Source of the DNA: Turbatrix aceti
Lineage: Eukaryota > Nematoda > Chromadorea > Rhabditida > Panagrolaimidae
Length of the DNA: 64,000 nucleotides
Reading direction: 5' to 3'
Assembly (NCBI GenBank): GCA_963969345.1
Contig: OZ017770.1
Location: 6,333,246 to 6,397,245 of the forward strand
The position numbers were made by a program, and so were the translations under genes. Shown here piece by piece: positions 39,331 to 50,859 of the stretch. The notes under the pieces were generated by a model that was given only the letters and a program-made list of their open reading frames with translations, ran no database searches and had not been told where the DNA came from. The first letter of the stretch is position 1; each line of letters starts with the position of its first letter.

Positions 39331-40316
39331 ATGACATCAGCAAACAGACGGCATTACCGACCGCCCGGGCGGAATTTTGCGGTTAGTTGAAGGAAACTTT
39401 GTGGACGTGAATCATCTGAATAACCTTTTTCCTTTTTTAGACTAACTATCTTCCCGGCGGCAGCGAGTCGGAGATCAGCTGTTGCGTCAAGTACACAGTC
39501 TTCGGCTTCAATGTCGTCTTCTGGGTCATCGGCTTCCTCATGCTCGCTGTCGGACTCTGGGCGCAGTTCGAAAAGAACAATCCATACAGCCAGCTAAACC
39601 GTGTATCCAAGTTCTACCTCGATCCTGCCCTTCTCCTCACCATCATTGGCGCTTTCACATTTATCATCGGGTTTAGCGGCTGTGTTGGCGCTCTGCGTGA
39701 GAATACGTCTTTTCTCGTGCTCTACTCAACTCTTCTCGGTGTATTGCTGTTTGCTGAGATAGTAATCCTGGTTGTGGCTTTTGTGTCAAAAGACTGGATT
39801 GAAACAGAACTTAAAACGCGCCTGGACGACATGATAATCCTTTATCGTGACGATCCGGATTTACAATCACTCATCGATTGGATGCAAACTGACTGGAAAT
39901 GCTGCGGCATCACGCGACCCGACGATTGGGACAAGAATTTGTATTTCAACAAATCTGCGACCCATTTCAAATCCGAAGAAGCCGGTGGCGTTCCTTTCTC
40001 GTGCTGCTTGCCTGCCGAGAAGGAGCTTCAAAACTATGCATGCGGGCATAACGTTCGTCTCAGAACCCAGGCCCAGATGGTCTCAGCAATCTACACCGAA
40101 GGCTGTCTTCCCAAGCTTCAGGAGTGGTTGCACCGAAACTTTGTACATGTGGGAGGGTGCGTCATCGTCGTAGGAGTGATTCAGGCAAGTGATTTCGTTT
40201 TCACTCACGGAAATGATGAGAATAACGGGTTTTTATTTCAGTTTCTCGGTATCTGCTTTGCTCAAGACTTGAAAAGTGATATCTTCGCGCAACGGGCCAA
40301 ATGGAGTCGACAATGA
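39331..40316 (+). CDS. Tetraspanin related to the TspanC8 group
   Basis: Four-pass membrane organiser. Exons 39331-39381, 39441-40184 and 40242-40316 give 289 residues. Membrane segments include VVFWVIGFLMLAVGLW, LLTIIGAFTFIIGFSGCVGA and TLLGVLLFAEIVILVVAFV, with a fourth that is completed only when the intron 40185-40241 is removed (VIVVGVIQ joined to FLGICFAQDLKSDIF). That intron begins with GC (cag|gcaagtg). The large loop carries WKCCG, FSCC and two more cysteines. The sequence GGVPFSCC and the loop length resemble TspanC8 members (TSPAN5/14/17/33; C. elegans tsp-12/tsp-14), which escort ADAM10. The internal Cys pair that makes eight is replaced, leaving six. The N-terminal exon is a weaker call. 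AATAAA lies at 40436-40441. Confidence 0.93.
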
Positions 40317-40646
40317 TTCTTGCCAATGACTAAACTAATTGCATTCTTGCCTTTATCCTGATACTTTATCGAAATTTTCGTGTGTAAATTTTTCTGACGG
40401 TTGTGGCAACAAAATGAGCTCTTCTGTCAGGTCAAAATAAATGATGCATTTTTGTTGAGTTCAGCCAACTTGCTCCGTTTTTTGTTCGGTTTTATATTGT
40501 GCTTTTTACTTAACATGGTCCTAACCGGTCGAACGTTATGCAAACTTGTTCTGAACTTGAGTGTTGAGTGTTGCCTGGTAGCTTTGCCAAACCGGAATGG
40601 ATCTTTCTTTCTTTTCTGAGGGTCAGATCTTCAGGTTTCTGGCGTA
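40317..40646. other. Short intergenic spacer between tetraspanin and PIG-S
   Basis: Contains the tetraspanin AATAAA at 40436-40441 and the upstream region of PIG-S on the same strand. No other feature is seen. Confidence 0.5.
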
Positions 40647-42299
40647 ATGAGTGCAACATCCGAAACCCTCAGTCAACCTAAACGGGGGAAAGAGAATCCG
40701 CCTTTGATCGGAGGAGTCGAAATGCCGCAGTCTACGCACCGGTTGCTAATCAAGATCTCGAATTCCATTCTGAAAGCCGAGTTGGTGTCGACCAAAACCA
40801 ACTTTATCATCTACCTGACTGCGCTCTTGCTTTGCATTCCCATGTGGTGGTACACGACGTCGCCATATCGAGCCGCCCTACCACCCTATCCAGAATCCAT
40901 CGCAGCGAAGGTCAACATTGTATTTGCGGGGAATAACAATTTCAAACATGGGTTCTGGAAAAATCAGCAAATCAACGACGAGAATTTGAAGATAAATTTT
41001 GATTTCAGCGTTCGGAATGACGTCAAGCTTGATGCCTTTTTGTCCACCGGTAAACAATTCGTCAGGCTTCATAGGTTCAAACCCAGTTTTTAGAACCCGG
41101 CGAGTTGTTTACCGTCCACGCAGCAGCTCTGTCGGACGACGAATTGGCCGATATCGGGAAAGCCGGGAAACTCGTAGATTTCTATGGACTTGGCATAGTC
41201 GTACAGGCTTCCAAAGCTACACCCGAAGACGTAGTGGATTTCTTACGACGTAATTGGCTCGAATTGGACAAAATCGACTTCCTGAGGTCAGACAATGTCA
41301 GTAACTTTTTTTGGCTTGAAAGAATCGGACAAAAACTGGTTGCTGTTTGTTTTCCAGAAGCTGGGCGACATTTGGAACGACGTGACTGCATTCGGCGCTG
41401 CTCACTTCGAACTCGTGTTTATCAGCAACAACTGGTCGTTGGCTGATGCTAACAAGAAGTTTCGTGGGATTCACGATGTTGCCAACGACGTTCTCAGGAC
41501 TCTGAACACGACCTTGCACGTTGAGTCGTCGTACCAATACGTCTGGGACATGCAACACGTTCTGGAGCTCTGCATCGACAGATTCGCGGGTTTCAGTTGC
41601 AATCTCTCAACCTTGCAGCAGATTGTGTCCAAAATTGATCGTCGCATTTTGCCAACCACGTCGCCTCGAGCGCTGTTCAAAATAGCTTTTATTTATTCAA
41701 ATTCTTCCTTCACGTTGGTCGGCAGTGTGAGTTTTTCTAGGAGCATTTTTTTTTGGGAACTATAGGTTTTAGGACAGAGGTCAGGTGCTGGCATCGTGGG
41801 GGTCGGTCATCACGGTTAAGCCTTCGACTACAAAATCCGAAGCACATCGCCTTGTCATCGAGAGTGTCCTTACGCTGCTCGGTCTCGCACCTGCCACCTC
41901 AGACGTTCCCACGGAGCCATTTCCCGGAGATTCGTCGTGGCTTTCATTCACGCGGCGCATATTCATGGCCAACCTTCTCAAGGCTTGTCACGCCATTCAA
42001 ACCATTCACCGGCTAGCAGACGCAATGCCAGACCTCGTGACAACAAACGAACTTGCCGCGCGAGTAGCCGACGCCGGTCAGCTTGTCTCCGAAGCGCTTG
42101 CCAAGCAATCCGTAAAGACGGCCATTCGCTCGCGTCTCGTTGCTGAATCCGCGGTCACTGACCCCACGTTCAATGGGCGAAATGCATGAAATACGGCATC
42201 TACATTCCCATCCTCCTACCCATGGTTTTCCCCATCCTAGACACACTATTCGGGTTCATAAAGAGCTCCTACAAGGCTCACAAATCGAAGAAAAATTGA
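40647..42299 (+). CDS. PIGS: PIG-S, GPI transamidase subunit, with an apparent frameshift near the 3' end
   Basis: Endoplasmic-reticulum subunit of the complex that attaches GPI anchors to proteins. Exons: 40647-41049, 41094-41296, 41358-41726, 41773-42299. The N-terminal anchor FIIYLTALLLCIPMWWYTTS followed by PYRAALPPYP matches the family's start; the luminal domain follows. The conserved C-terminal membrane segment KYGIYIPILLPMVFPIL is present. It lies one frame away from the preceding coding sequence, which would stop at 42187-42189 after VTDPTFNGRNA. No intron fits the gap, and a single missing base between about 42165 and 42186 explains it. Either an assembly error or a real mutation losing the membrane tail is possible; an error is more likely because the downstream frame is intact to its stop at 42297-42299. 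Confidence 0.88.
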
Positions 42300-43831
42300 T
42301 TTTTTTGTATCACTTAGCGTATTTTGTTTTTTGATAAAGCTTACAAATTATTCTGTCGAACCAAGCAACACACTTTCGGCTAATCGTCCTTTTTTTCGGG
42401 GTGGAGGGGAGACAAAACATGAAACTAATCTCTATGCCATTGTAATTGGTTCTGCATGTTTCAATTAAAATTTTGGAGCAAAAAATGCCGATGATGTTGG
42501 TGCTTTGTTCACGCCTTTTTCTCAATACGGCTCATGGTCACGATTTTCTCACTTTTTGGTTGGCTCGGAAGAATACGATAGACTGGATCGCGTGAGGATG
42601 AGTACAACCGGCTGTTAAGGGTAAACCGAGTCACCAGACAAATGCACATTCTCCCTTTCTACAGTCCTAGGTATTTTTTTGCCCTTAAACGCAACAGTCA
42701 TTGTTCCCCTCCACTTTACCCTGCTAACCAGGTGTTATGGTTGTGGTGGCAAATTCTATTTTGTTTATTAACCAGCGGGATAAATTTTCCTGGCTTTTTG
42801 ACAGAGTGCTTAGGTATAACTGCTCTGTAAGGTGGCCGAAGCTGTGTGCCTGTGGTTGGGATGACGTGCAACTTGCAGAAGGTTTGTCATTCGCTTATAT
42901 ACTGTTTTGTGATATCTTGTGCTGCATATTAAATTAAAACGTGTTTGTATTTGTCAGTGTCAGGCGTGTGAAGTTGTGCGACGTGCAGTTCGTATTGTTT
43001 GGGTAGTGTTTGAGTACTATCGCTCAATTTTACTCACACGATGCCCGTTTGATTATTTTTTCCCATCACGACGCCAATGAACGTTTTATGGCCCTGGACC
43101 GACGGCCTTTGACCACAATTAGCCAGGATGACGGTGTCCTTGTCAAATCGTACTATGCTGTCTCCGTGGCTACCTCTCGCGTTGCATTAACGTTTCCTGT
43201 GGCAAGCAAAGGAAGCGTGACTGATTCATGGTCCAGTCTTGGCACTTTGTTGTCCTCATTCGACTAGGTAGTGCCATTCAAACGCCTGACTGTGTCTTAA
43301 TCGAATTTGTTCGTGTTTTTTATGCACATGTAATTTTTTGTCATCTGATGACTGTTCAATGTTTTGTCATCGCTTTGTGCCTTGGTATAATAATCGGTGG
43401 TACTTCTACCTTGTTGCCGTGGACCTAGGACAATACACCTGTCGTAAAATACATCAAAGCAAAAATAATGTTTTTTTACCACTAATTCAAATAAGCAATG
43501 TGTTGCACCGGGCCATAACTTTGGTGTTGCCGGCCGTTTACCCTCTCCTCGAATTGGCGTCTCTTTTTCCCCGTTAATTCTCGTTCATGTCACTTTTTTT
43601 CTGCAAAGTTTTGTCTGGCGCTCGAAGCGCGTTGTTTTCGGACTATCCTATCCGCCTCGTCGTTTTTGCACGGCACCGTATCACGCCTCCTGATATTTTT
43701 TCCTCAAAAAAATAAGTCACACCTTTTTGTCACGTTTTAGTTGTTATGCTTTCAATATCTGCGCCCACGGACTTTGAAAACGTGTCTGGCTCAGAGCGGC
43801 AAGTACAGTCATTGTTCTAACTACCTTCGCC
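42300..43831. other. Intergenic region upstream of the TRPV gene
   Basis: 1.5 kb, AT-rich with T-runs. An 85-codon frame at 43010-43267 has no ATG at its start and no flanking splice signals. It probably holds the TRPV promoter and 5' leader; no specific element recognised. Confidence 0.45.
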
Positions 43832-46800
43832 ATGGGTCAGGTGGTTGTGAAAGTTCGTGAGCTAACTGGAGGCGTCGCACGGGCTGAATCTATCGGTCCA
43901 CGTAGCGCCTCATACGATCCCGATGAGAAGTGGTCCAATCTCTACCGTGAGCGCGAGAAGAACCATCTCTACAAATGGGTCGGTGCCCGATCAGGTAGGC
44001 GTTTTTTTCCCAAAACTTGCTTGCAATTCCCCCTATTTTGTTTTTCAGGTGGCGACTTAATAACCATATACGAAAAAGAAGGAGAAGACGGAGTACTGAG
44101 GTTTGCGGTCGATAAGCTCGAGCCAATGATGTATGAGAATGGTAAAAGCCCCCAGCTCATAAAATATGCTGATTACATGAAATGGAAAAAAACTGTCGTA
44201 AGTTAATTTGTTGAATAAGCAAGTTAGGAGACTAACAAACGCCACGCCATGCGTTGTCAAGAAATACAGCAAAGGCTTCTTTTTGTTCTTTCTGGCAATA
44301 CTTTTTTTACGGGGTAAAAATTCGCAGAATGTACGATTAGACATTGCCAAAACTGCACTTAATTACTAATTGCTTTGTTTTCGGAAAGTATAGCAAAGCT
44401 TCCTGCCAAAATTGCACTGCATTTGTTAAAAAAATAACGCAAGGAAAAGGTCCTTTTTACATACAAAGTCTTTTGAAATTGCAGATGTCGCTCCAAAACG
44501 TTGAACTTGGGGTGGCAGACGAGAACGGGCACGTGGGATCCAAATTCCGTGAGCATGTGGCTCAATGGCGGCTCAATAAGCGGGGAGTTGACGGGGAAAC
44601 AATCATCCACCTCCTGCTAAACCGAGAAGAACCCTTCTGCTCGGAAATTGCACGGATCCTGATCACCAAGTATCCGGGGCTCGCAAAAGATCTCTACATG
44701 GGAGACGAAATGTTCGGACAGTCTGCTCTCCATCTTGCAATCGTGCACGACGACTATGACACGGTGCAGCTCCTTCTCTCGGCCGGGGCAGACGTCAACG
44801 CCCGCGCATCAGGCGACTTCTTCCTTCCTGAAGATCACAAAAACACAAAATCTCCAAACTATCAGGGTTATGCGTACTACGGAGAGTATCCGCTCGCTTT
44901 TGCGGCCTGCTTTGGGAATAAGGACATCTACGATCTGCTCCTACAGTACGGTGCAGACCCTGATATGCAAGACATGTTCGGTAACACCATCCTACACATG
45001 TGCGTTATCAACTACAGTAACGTAAGCCAATCATTGACTTTGCACACCTCAGCTTTGACAATCCCATGTTCTAGGCCATGTACAGCTACGCTGTACGTCA
45101 CTGGCACAAGCCCGCCAGAACTGACGTTGTAAATCAGGCGGGATACACTCCTCTAACGCTTGCAACCAAGCTCGGTCGTAAACAAATCTTCGAGGAAATG
45201 CTTGAGTTGATGAAAGTGGTAGGTTACAGTATACAAAAAATATCTAAAAAAAACAAAACAAAAAATATAGGAATTCTGGCGCTTCTCGGACATGACATGC
45301 AGCGCGTACCCTCTGACAACTCTCGACACTATCCGATCCGACGGCACAACAAGTAGGTCAAACACGCACACAGACATGCTTTAGCAAGAACTCAAAATTA
45401 CAGATTACGACTCGGTGTTGATGACCGTCATCAACGGAAGAACCCCGGAGCACTTGGACATGATAGCAAGTGAGGTCATCCAACGCCTGCTGGAGGACAA
45501 GTGGAAGCTGTACGCCAAAAGAAAGCTGTTTCTTCGTCTCGGGCTTCTGATCCTTCATCTCATCTTTCTCTGCTTTGTCGTTTTCACCCGTCCCACGCAA
45601 ACTGTCCGTCTCTACATGATCCAGCCTGAATGGGACGACTATATGCGATGTGTCTTCGAATGCCTTACAATCCTATCTGCTCTGTACTTCGTTTTTGGTC
45701 AGCAAGTCGACGAACTCAAAACTCAAGGGTTCTACGGTTACCTCAAAAACTTGGTAAGTATTTGGTAAAAAAACTTAAAGCTGTATCTACGGCAAAAATT
45801 TGTAGCAAACTGCACCGGCGAAGATAATATTTCTGGTTGCCAATGTGTGCATTCTGGCATGCGTGCCATGTCGACTGACCCAAAGTCTTCTCTTCGAAGA
45901 GGCACTCCTCGTCTTCGCCTTGCCGGGCTCCTGGATGTTCTTCCTGTTCTTCGCCCGAAGCTACAAACTGACCGGACCTTTCGTGCAGATGATCTACAGC
46001 ATGATTGCTGGTGACATGATTCGTTTCGCCATCATTAGTGCCATCTTCCTCGTCTCGTTCTCGCAAGTCTTCTTCTTCGTGGGAAAAGACATGGCCCTGA
46101 AGCAGCATCTTCCGGCGGACAATCCCAACCACTGTCCCATCAGCGGCTACCCCATCTACACCTACTCGACCTTCCTCGAAACCTTCGTCACGCTTTTCAG
46201 GGCTTCCATGGGAGGATACGACGTAAGTGCCGTTCTTTTTTATGGGTCTAATTTTTGACGCGTGCGAAACAATTTTTTTTGCAGTACGAGGAGTTCAGCT
46301 GCACCAACTATGAGCCTTTGACCAAAACGCTCTTCGTCTTCTACATGTTTATCATGCCAATCATGATGATAAACATCCTCATTGCCATGATGGGTAACAC
46401 GTACACAACCATCATCACTCAGGCCGAAAAAGCCTGGCGTCAACAGGTAAACAAGCGATAAATGTATCTTTTCTGTTTTCTGAACCGCATCTTTTTAGTA
46501 CGCCCAAATTGTGATGGTTCTCGAGCGCTCAGTAGACAGGCAGAAATTGATATCCAGCCAATTAGAGTATTCCATCAAGCTGCAAGACCAGGACGCTCGC
46601 GGCCTCATGGTCATCAAGCAGACCAAGAAGACCAGAGCCCGTCAGCGACGGCAGGCGATTACAAATTGGAAGGTTCGGTGTTTGGGTGCACTCTTGTTGA
46701 ATTCAAAGATTACAATGCATTTTCAGAACATGGCACGTAAAGTCATGAATCTCATTAACAAGCTCGGAACCGATGCCGTTAAAGTTGCCCTGCACAGCCA

Positions 46801-47698
46801 CGACAAGCTCTACGAAGACATGACGCTGATGAAGTCTTTCCGGTCGCCGACATTCATCGATCACAATCGCTCGAGCTTCACACATTCTTCCGTAAGACTA
46901 ACAACTCAACAGTAAGCATAAAAATGACTTTTTTAGCACGACGTTGAACCAAGCGTAGAACAAAAACTGGAAAGTGCCCTTGTCATCATGGAAGCCGCAA
47001 AGAGAACTTCACTCGTCACCCTTCCAACGCCGAATTCGCTGCACCCGAACCAAATTCCGCCTCAGAATCCAACAAGCGAAACTGGTCCCAAAATCTTCAC
47101 AACCGAACGCTCTGCACGCATCGAAATCCAACAACTCCAGGTTCCGCAACATCAAACGGCTGTAACAATGCCTCTAACGCCTGTGCCAATCGAAATTCCG
47201 ACAACTTCCGGCACCTTAAGTAGACCTGGAACCGACGCATCGATTGGGCAGTTCTCAACCAGAAGTGCCCACAAACTCCAAAAGAACTCCGTAAGCCAGC
47301 TCTCTCTACCACCCGTCAAAATCCGCGGGTTGGAACTGACTCCGTCAAACGAGGTCCCCAATCTTCCCGATGTAGATGCGATGGATTCTCAGTGGGAAAC
47401 CATTCACCAGAGCGACCAAAGCGACATCTTGCGACGCAAATCGGTGAGTCCCATTCCGATAACGCTGCCCATGAACGCAGTCAACACTCCTCCCGAGGAG
47501 TCGCCGATGTCCGGAAGGTCTTCGTCTGCAAAACATCTCCCTACGAATGGTTACGTCCTCACCGATGAACAACGGGCAAGCCAGCACATCTTCCGTGCCA
47601 CCGACGCCACTCCACCACCCCGTGCCGTTAGTCCACGTTTCCGAAGTGACCTTTTTCGGCGAAATGACGGTGCCCCACCGACACCGAAGCGCGCCTGA
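43832..47698 (+). CDS. TRPV-family cation channel (OSM-9/OCR/Inactive-like)
   Basis: Sensory cation channel subunit of the plasma or ciliary membrane. Eleven exons: 43832-43994, 44049-44197, 44485-45021, 45075-45218, 45271-45352, 45404-45753, 45806-46222, 46285-46446, 46499-46672, 46727-46891, 46937-47698, for 1034 residues. After a 104-residue N-terminal region come ankyrin repeats (QSALHLAIVHDDYDTVQLLL; YPLAFAACFGNKDIYDLLL; GNTILHMCVI; GYTPLTLATKLGRKQIFEEM), then a linker and six membrane segments (from LFLRLGLLILHLIFLCFVVF). The pore helix and filter are ETFVTLFRASMGGYD (about 600-614), followed by S6 (MFIMPIMMINILIAMMGNTY) and the TRP region. A long Ser/Pro-rich tail is encoded by the last exon. 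Which TRPV subgroup is inferred, not proved. AATAAA is at 47712-47717. Intron 44198-44484 is unusually long for this window. Confidence 0.93.
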
Positions 47699-48804
47699 TA
47701 TCCTAAAACTGAATAAATAATTTCCCTATATAAAGTATCTAAATATTTATGTCTACGAAAATATTGTCATAATAAAACGTGTTTAAAGCGAAAACAAAGT
47801 GATATGGAGTTTGGCAAGGCGCCAGATTTTTTCTTCTTATTCACCGATGATAACAGTGACCGCTCCTTGTGTCCACCTGATTTTTGAAAACAACTGTTTG
47901 GCAGATGATAAAACGAAGCGAAAAAGCATTGAAAAGAGCATTTGCTTAACTAAAGTTTAAAAAGATTTAAGCAATGCAAAGGACATTTTTGCAATGGACA
48001 ACAGACGCAATTCACAATTGTTGGACAAGGTGGTGATTTTTTTCACTTAAACAAAATCCAAGAGCTTGAACAAGTGAAAACTAGAGTCCTATGATTCATC
48101 ACAGAATCCCCATCTTAAAGTGTGATCAATTTTTGTTTATAAAAGACAATTTCTTCCGACGAGAATAAATGCGTAACATTTGTTTTAAACTCATAAATGT
48201 CGATTTTTGTATTTTAAAGTCCACAGAGCGCTCAAGTATCCCTGTGACCAACTTGTGCCTCCCACGTTATTCATCGGGCGTCTATCGCATTTCCTACATC
48301 CTGTTTTGATTTGGATGTGCTATTGATTAGCGTGCGGTGCACATTGTGAGTTTGTCTTTTTAAAATACGAACCACATTACTGACAGGCGCAGTTGTTGCT
48401 ACTCGTGCACCGCTAGCGATGCAGGTGTGTGCACGGGATCGGAAAGCAGTGTTTTGGACGATGTAGAGGCGTTTTTATCTTCGCTTCACGCGAAATAGTC
48501 ATCGCATCGCATTCCCCGATGGAAAGACGACTAGAAACTAGACTTTTCCTAGTTTGTCTGTCAATGCAGTCAGCGCGGTGGTATCGCGACATTTCGTCCA
48601 TCGTTATCAGTTTTCGCTCGCGTTATTTGGTCGCATGATTTTGCATCTCTTGACCGAAGTAATTGGTGTATACTCGCGTGTCTGTGCGTTGACAAAGGTT
48701 ACCTGCGCTTTGAAAAAAAAAACTAAGATTGTTTGTTTTCAGGCTTGTACTTCAACTTTTTACCCTTTTTTTTCGCCACAATTTCCGCTCAACAATCTAT
48801 CACG
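47699..48804. other. Intergenic and 5' leader region upstream of the ATF4-like gene
   Basis: The TRPV polyadenylation signal lies at its start. Near its end a ttttcag acceptor at about 48736-48742 precedes a pyrimidine-rich leader ending at the ATG at 48805. Short upstream open frames exist, as expected in any leader. No gene is seen. Confidence 0.45.
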
Positions 48805-49929
48805 ATGAACTTCGGCAACAACTCTCTCATCTCCCAGGAAGCTGAATCTCAGTTCAAGTTTGCGAGAGCCACGCTTAGCAACAACTCAAACGGCAGTCCT
48901 ATATGGAGTGGATCCTTCCTTGGCAGGCCCGGTATGACCATGGGAGGATCCTCTGGATGGGGCGCCACGCCTGGCTTCGCTCCTTCTTTCCGCACCCCGA
49001 TCGCTACCCCGTCCGAGTGCTGTGTTTGTTGGGTCTAACGGGAACGTCAATGACGGATACGAACAAATGAACAAGACAGAAACATGGAACGTTTACGGCA
49101 CCGATATGTATCACGACACACTCTCTAATAACATTGGCTCCCATCCATGTGACATGGTGACATCTGATAGAAACCAGTTTAGCGAACCGTTTGTCCAGGA
49201 TAGCTTTAAGTCAGTCAACTCTCAAACGAGCACTGATATGGACTTCCTGGTTTCAAATGACACGATTCTACCCAGTGAAAGCACCATGATTCCTGGTGGC
49301 CAGCCAATAAACAATGCGCATTACAACGATGTCATGGACAACTTTTTTAACAAGTTCGTGTCATAGGTCATTCATTCATTGAATATGAGTTAGCAATATG
49401 CATTTCAGCACTTTTCAACAGTCGGTTGATACGAACGCAATAGATTCGCTTGATTTTGACTCACTTCCTCAGCGCGTCGACAGCGTGTACTCCACTACGT
49501 CTTCGTACGAATCATTTACCGAGGAGTCGTCTCGCACAACTGAGCAAAGTCAGGAAGAAATCCTCGAAGAAATTCAACGTGAATGCGCGGAAATTGAAAG
49601 GCGATCGACTTCACCCAGCGAACACAAGAAACATCGCCGTTCGGTGAGCTCGGATTTCGACTGAATAGCGATTTTATCTTTTCCATTATTTTTTGCAGGG
49701 TCACACGCGCAGCAGCCGAGCGCTGCATCCAGAGGAACGCAAAAAAGAGCTCAATCGCGTTGCCGCAGCCAAGTATCGCGAGAAGAAGCGCATAGAAAGG
49801 TCTCAAAAGTTGCTTGAACTTCGCGACTTGGAATCCCGCAATACCGACTTGCGCTCCAAAGCCACTGCTCTGGAAAACGAGATTGCGTACTTGAAGAATC
49901 TTATCGATGAAATTCGCAACCGTTCGTGA
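48805..49929 (+). CDS. ATF4: ATF4-type bZIP transcription factor
   Basis: Stress-response activator. The C-terminal exon holds a complete bZIP: basic region RKKELNRVAAAKYREKKRIE and a leucine zipper with L/I heptads through LENEIAYLKNLIDEIRN, which matches ATF4-type domains. Exons 49409-49643 and 49699-49929 are secure, as is most of 49076-49353. The full model, 48805-49032 joined to 49076, gives 323 residues in phase, but the first intron (43 nt) has a weak donor (tgg|gtctaa) and an acceptor without a pyrimidine tract. The alternative is that 48805-49038 is a 77-codon upstream ORF and the protein starts at the ATG at 49067. That arrangement would fit the translational control known for ATF4 genes. 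Confidence 0.85.
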
Positions 49930-50859
49930 TTTGTCAAGAGCCGTGCAGATACTGTCTACTATAATCTCAGCAATTCGTTCCTTGCTTTACTACTTCCTAC
50001 TTTCGTTTGTCCTACAAATATTTTTATTCATGTTTATTGTTCGTGTCCACATTGACGTTTATTTCTTATTGTTATGTCCAACAGAGTGTTAATGAAAAAC
50101 GCATATAAAATCTGGGATGAAGCACAGAAACTCACAACGACAGACAGGAAGCTCTTTATTCAAAACGCAAACATTCGGAGTCGCAGACAATAGCTGGCAC
50201 CCCGCACCCCTCACTGCCGCCACCACCTGTCCTCTTCGTTCTACCTGTTATCCGTTTTTGGTAACTTAGCAAGTGTGAACAAATGTCTCTCTGTTTGTTC
50301 AAAACATTGTTTCTTAATGATGCATAGAGAGCGAAGGACCATTAAAGGAGGGTGCCACCATCATCATTGGACACCTATTGTGTCGCCGTGCCGTCGTCGT
50401 CGAGCGGAGGGGAAGCATCGGCCCAACCTCAGCGGATAGCTTCCGCTCCTGCCAAATTGCATTGCGTACTCCCAAAAACGCTCCGAATTATCCACTTGGT
50501 AATTTTGCTTGAAACGCAGCTTTGTTTGTAACAATTTGTAAACAGACAATCTTCGGTACTCACTTGACCTGTCTCTCGCTTGTGAAGCACCGCGCTATGA
50601 TTTTGATGGTGGAAAGCAAAATAATATTTTTTTAGGTGCTTCGCGCATTGGTCAGCTTCGAAAAAAATTGAATTGTTTGAATCAGTGACACACCTCAGAA
50701 GCTGACGCGCTGTATCAGGCAGCCAGGTGTTCGTTATTCAAATCACACTACGACAAAAAATGCTTCACCAGAATAAACGAAATTGCGTGCCATCCCGTAG
50801 CGTGTGAGGAACACCAAAGTGCTGCGTGCAATCTTTATGGAGCTCTTTCAAGAGCATTC
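49930..50859. other. Intergenic region
   Basis: ATF4 3' UTR and upstream region of the TIKI gene. A 61-codon minus-strand frame at 50364-50549 has no supporting signals. Confidence 0.45.

Noticed and set aside
43010..43267. 85-codon plus-strand frame upstream of TRPV
   Set aside because: No ATG start, no splice context and no recognisable sequence.
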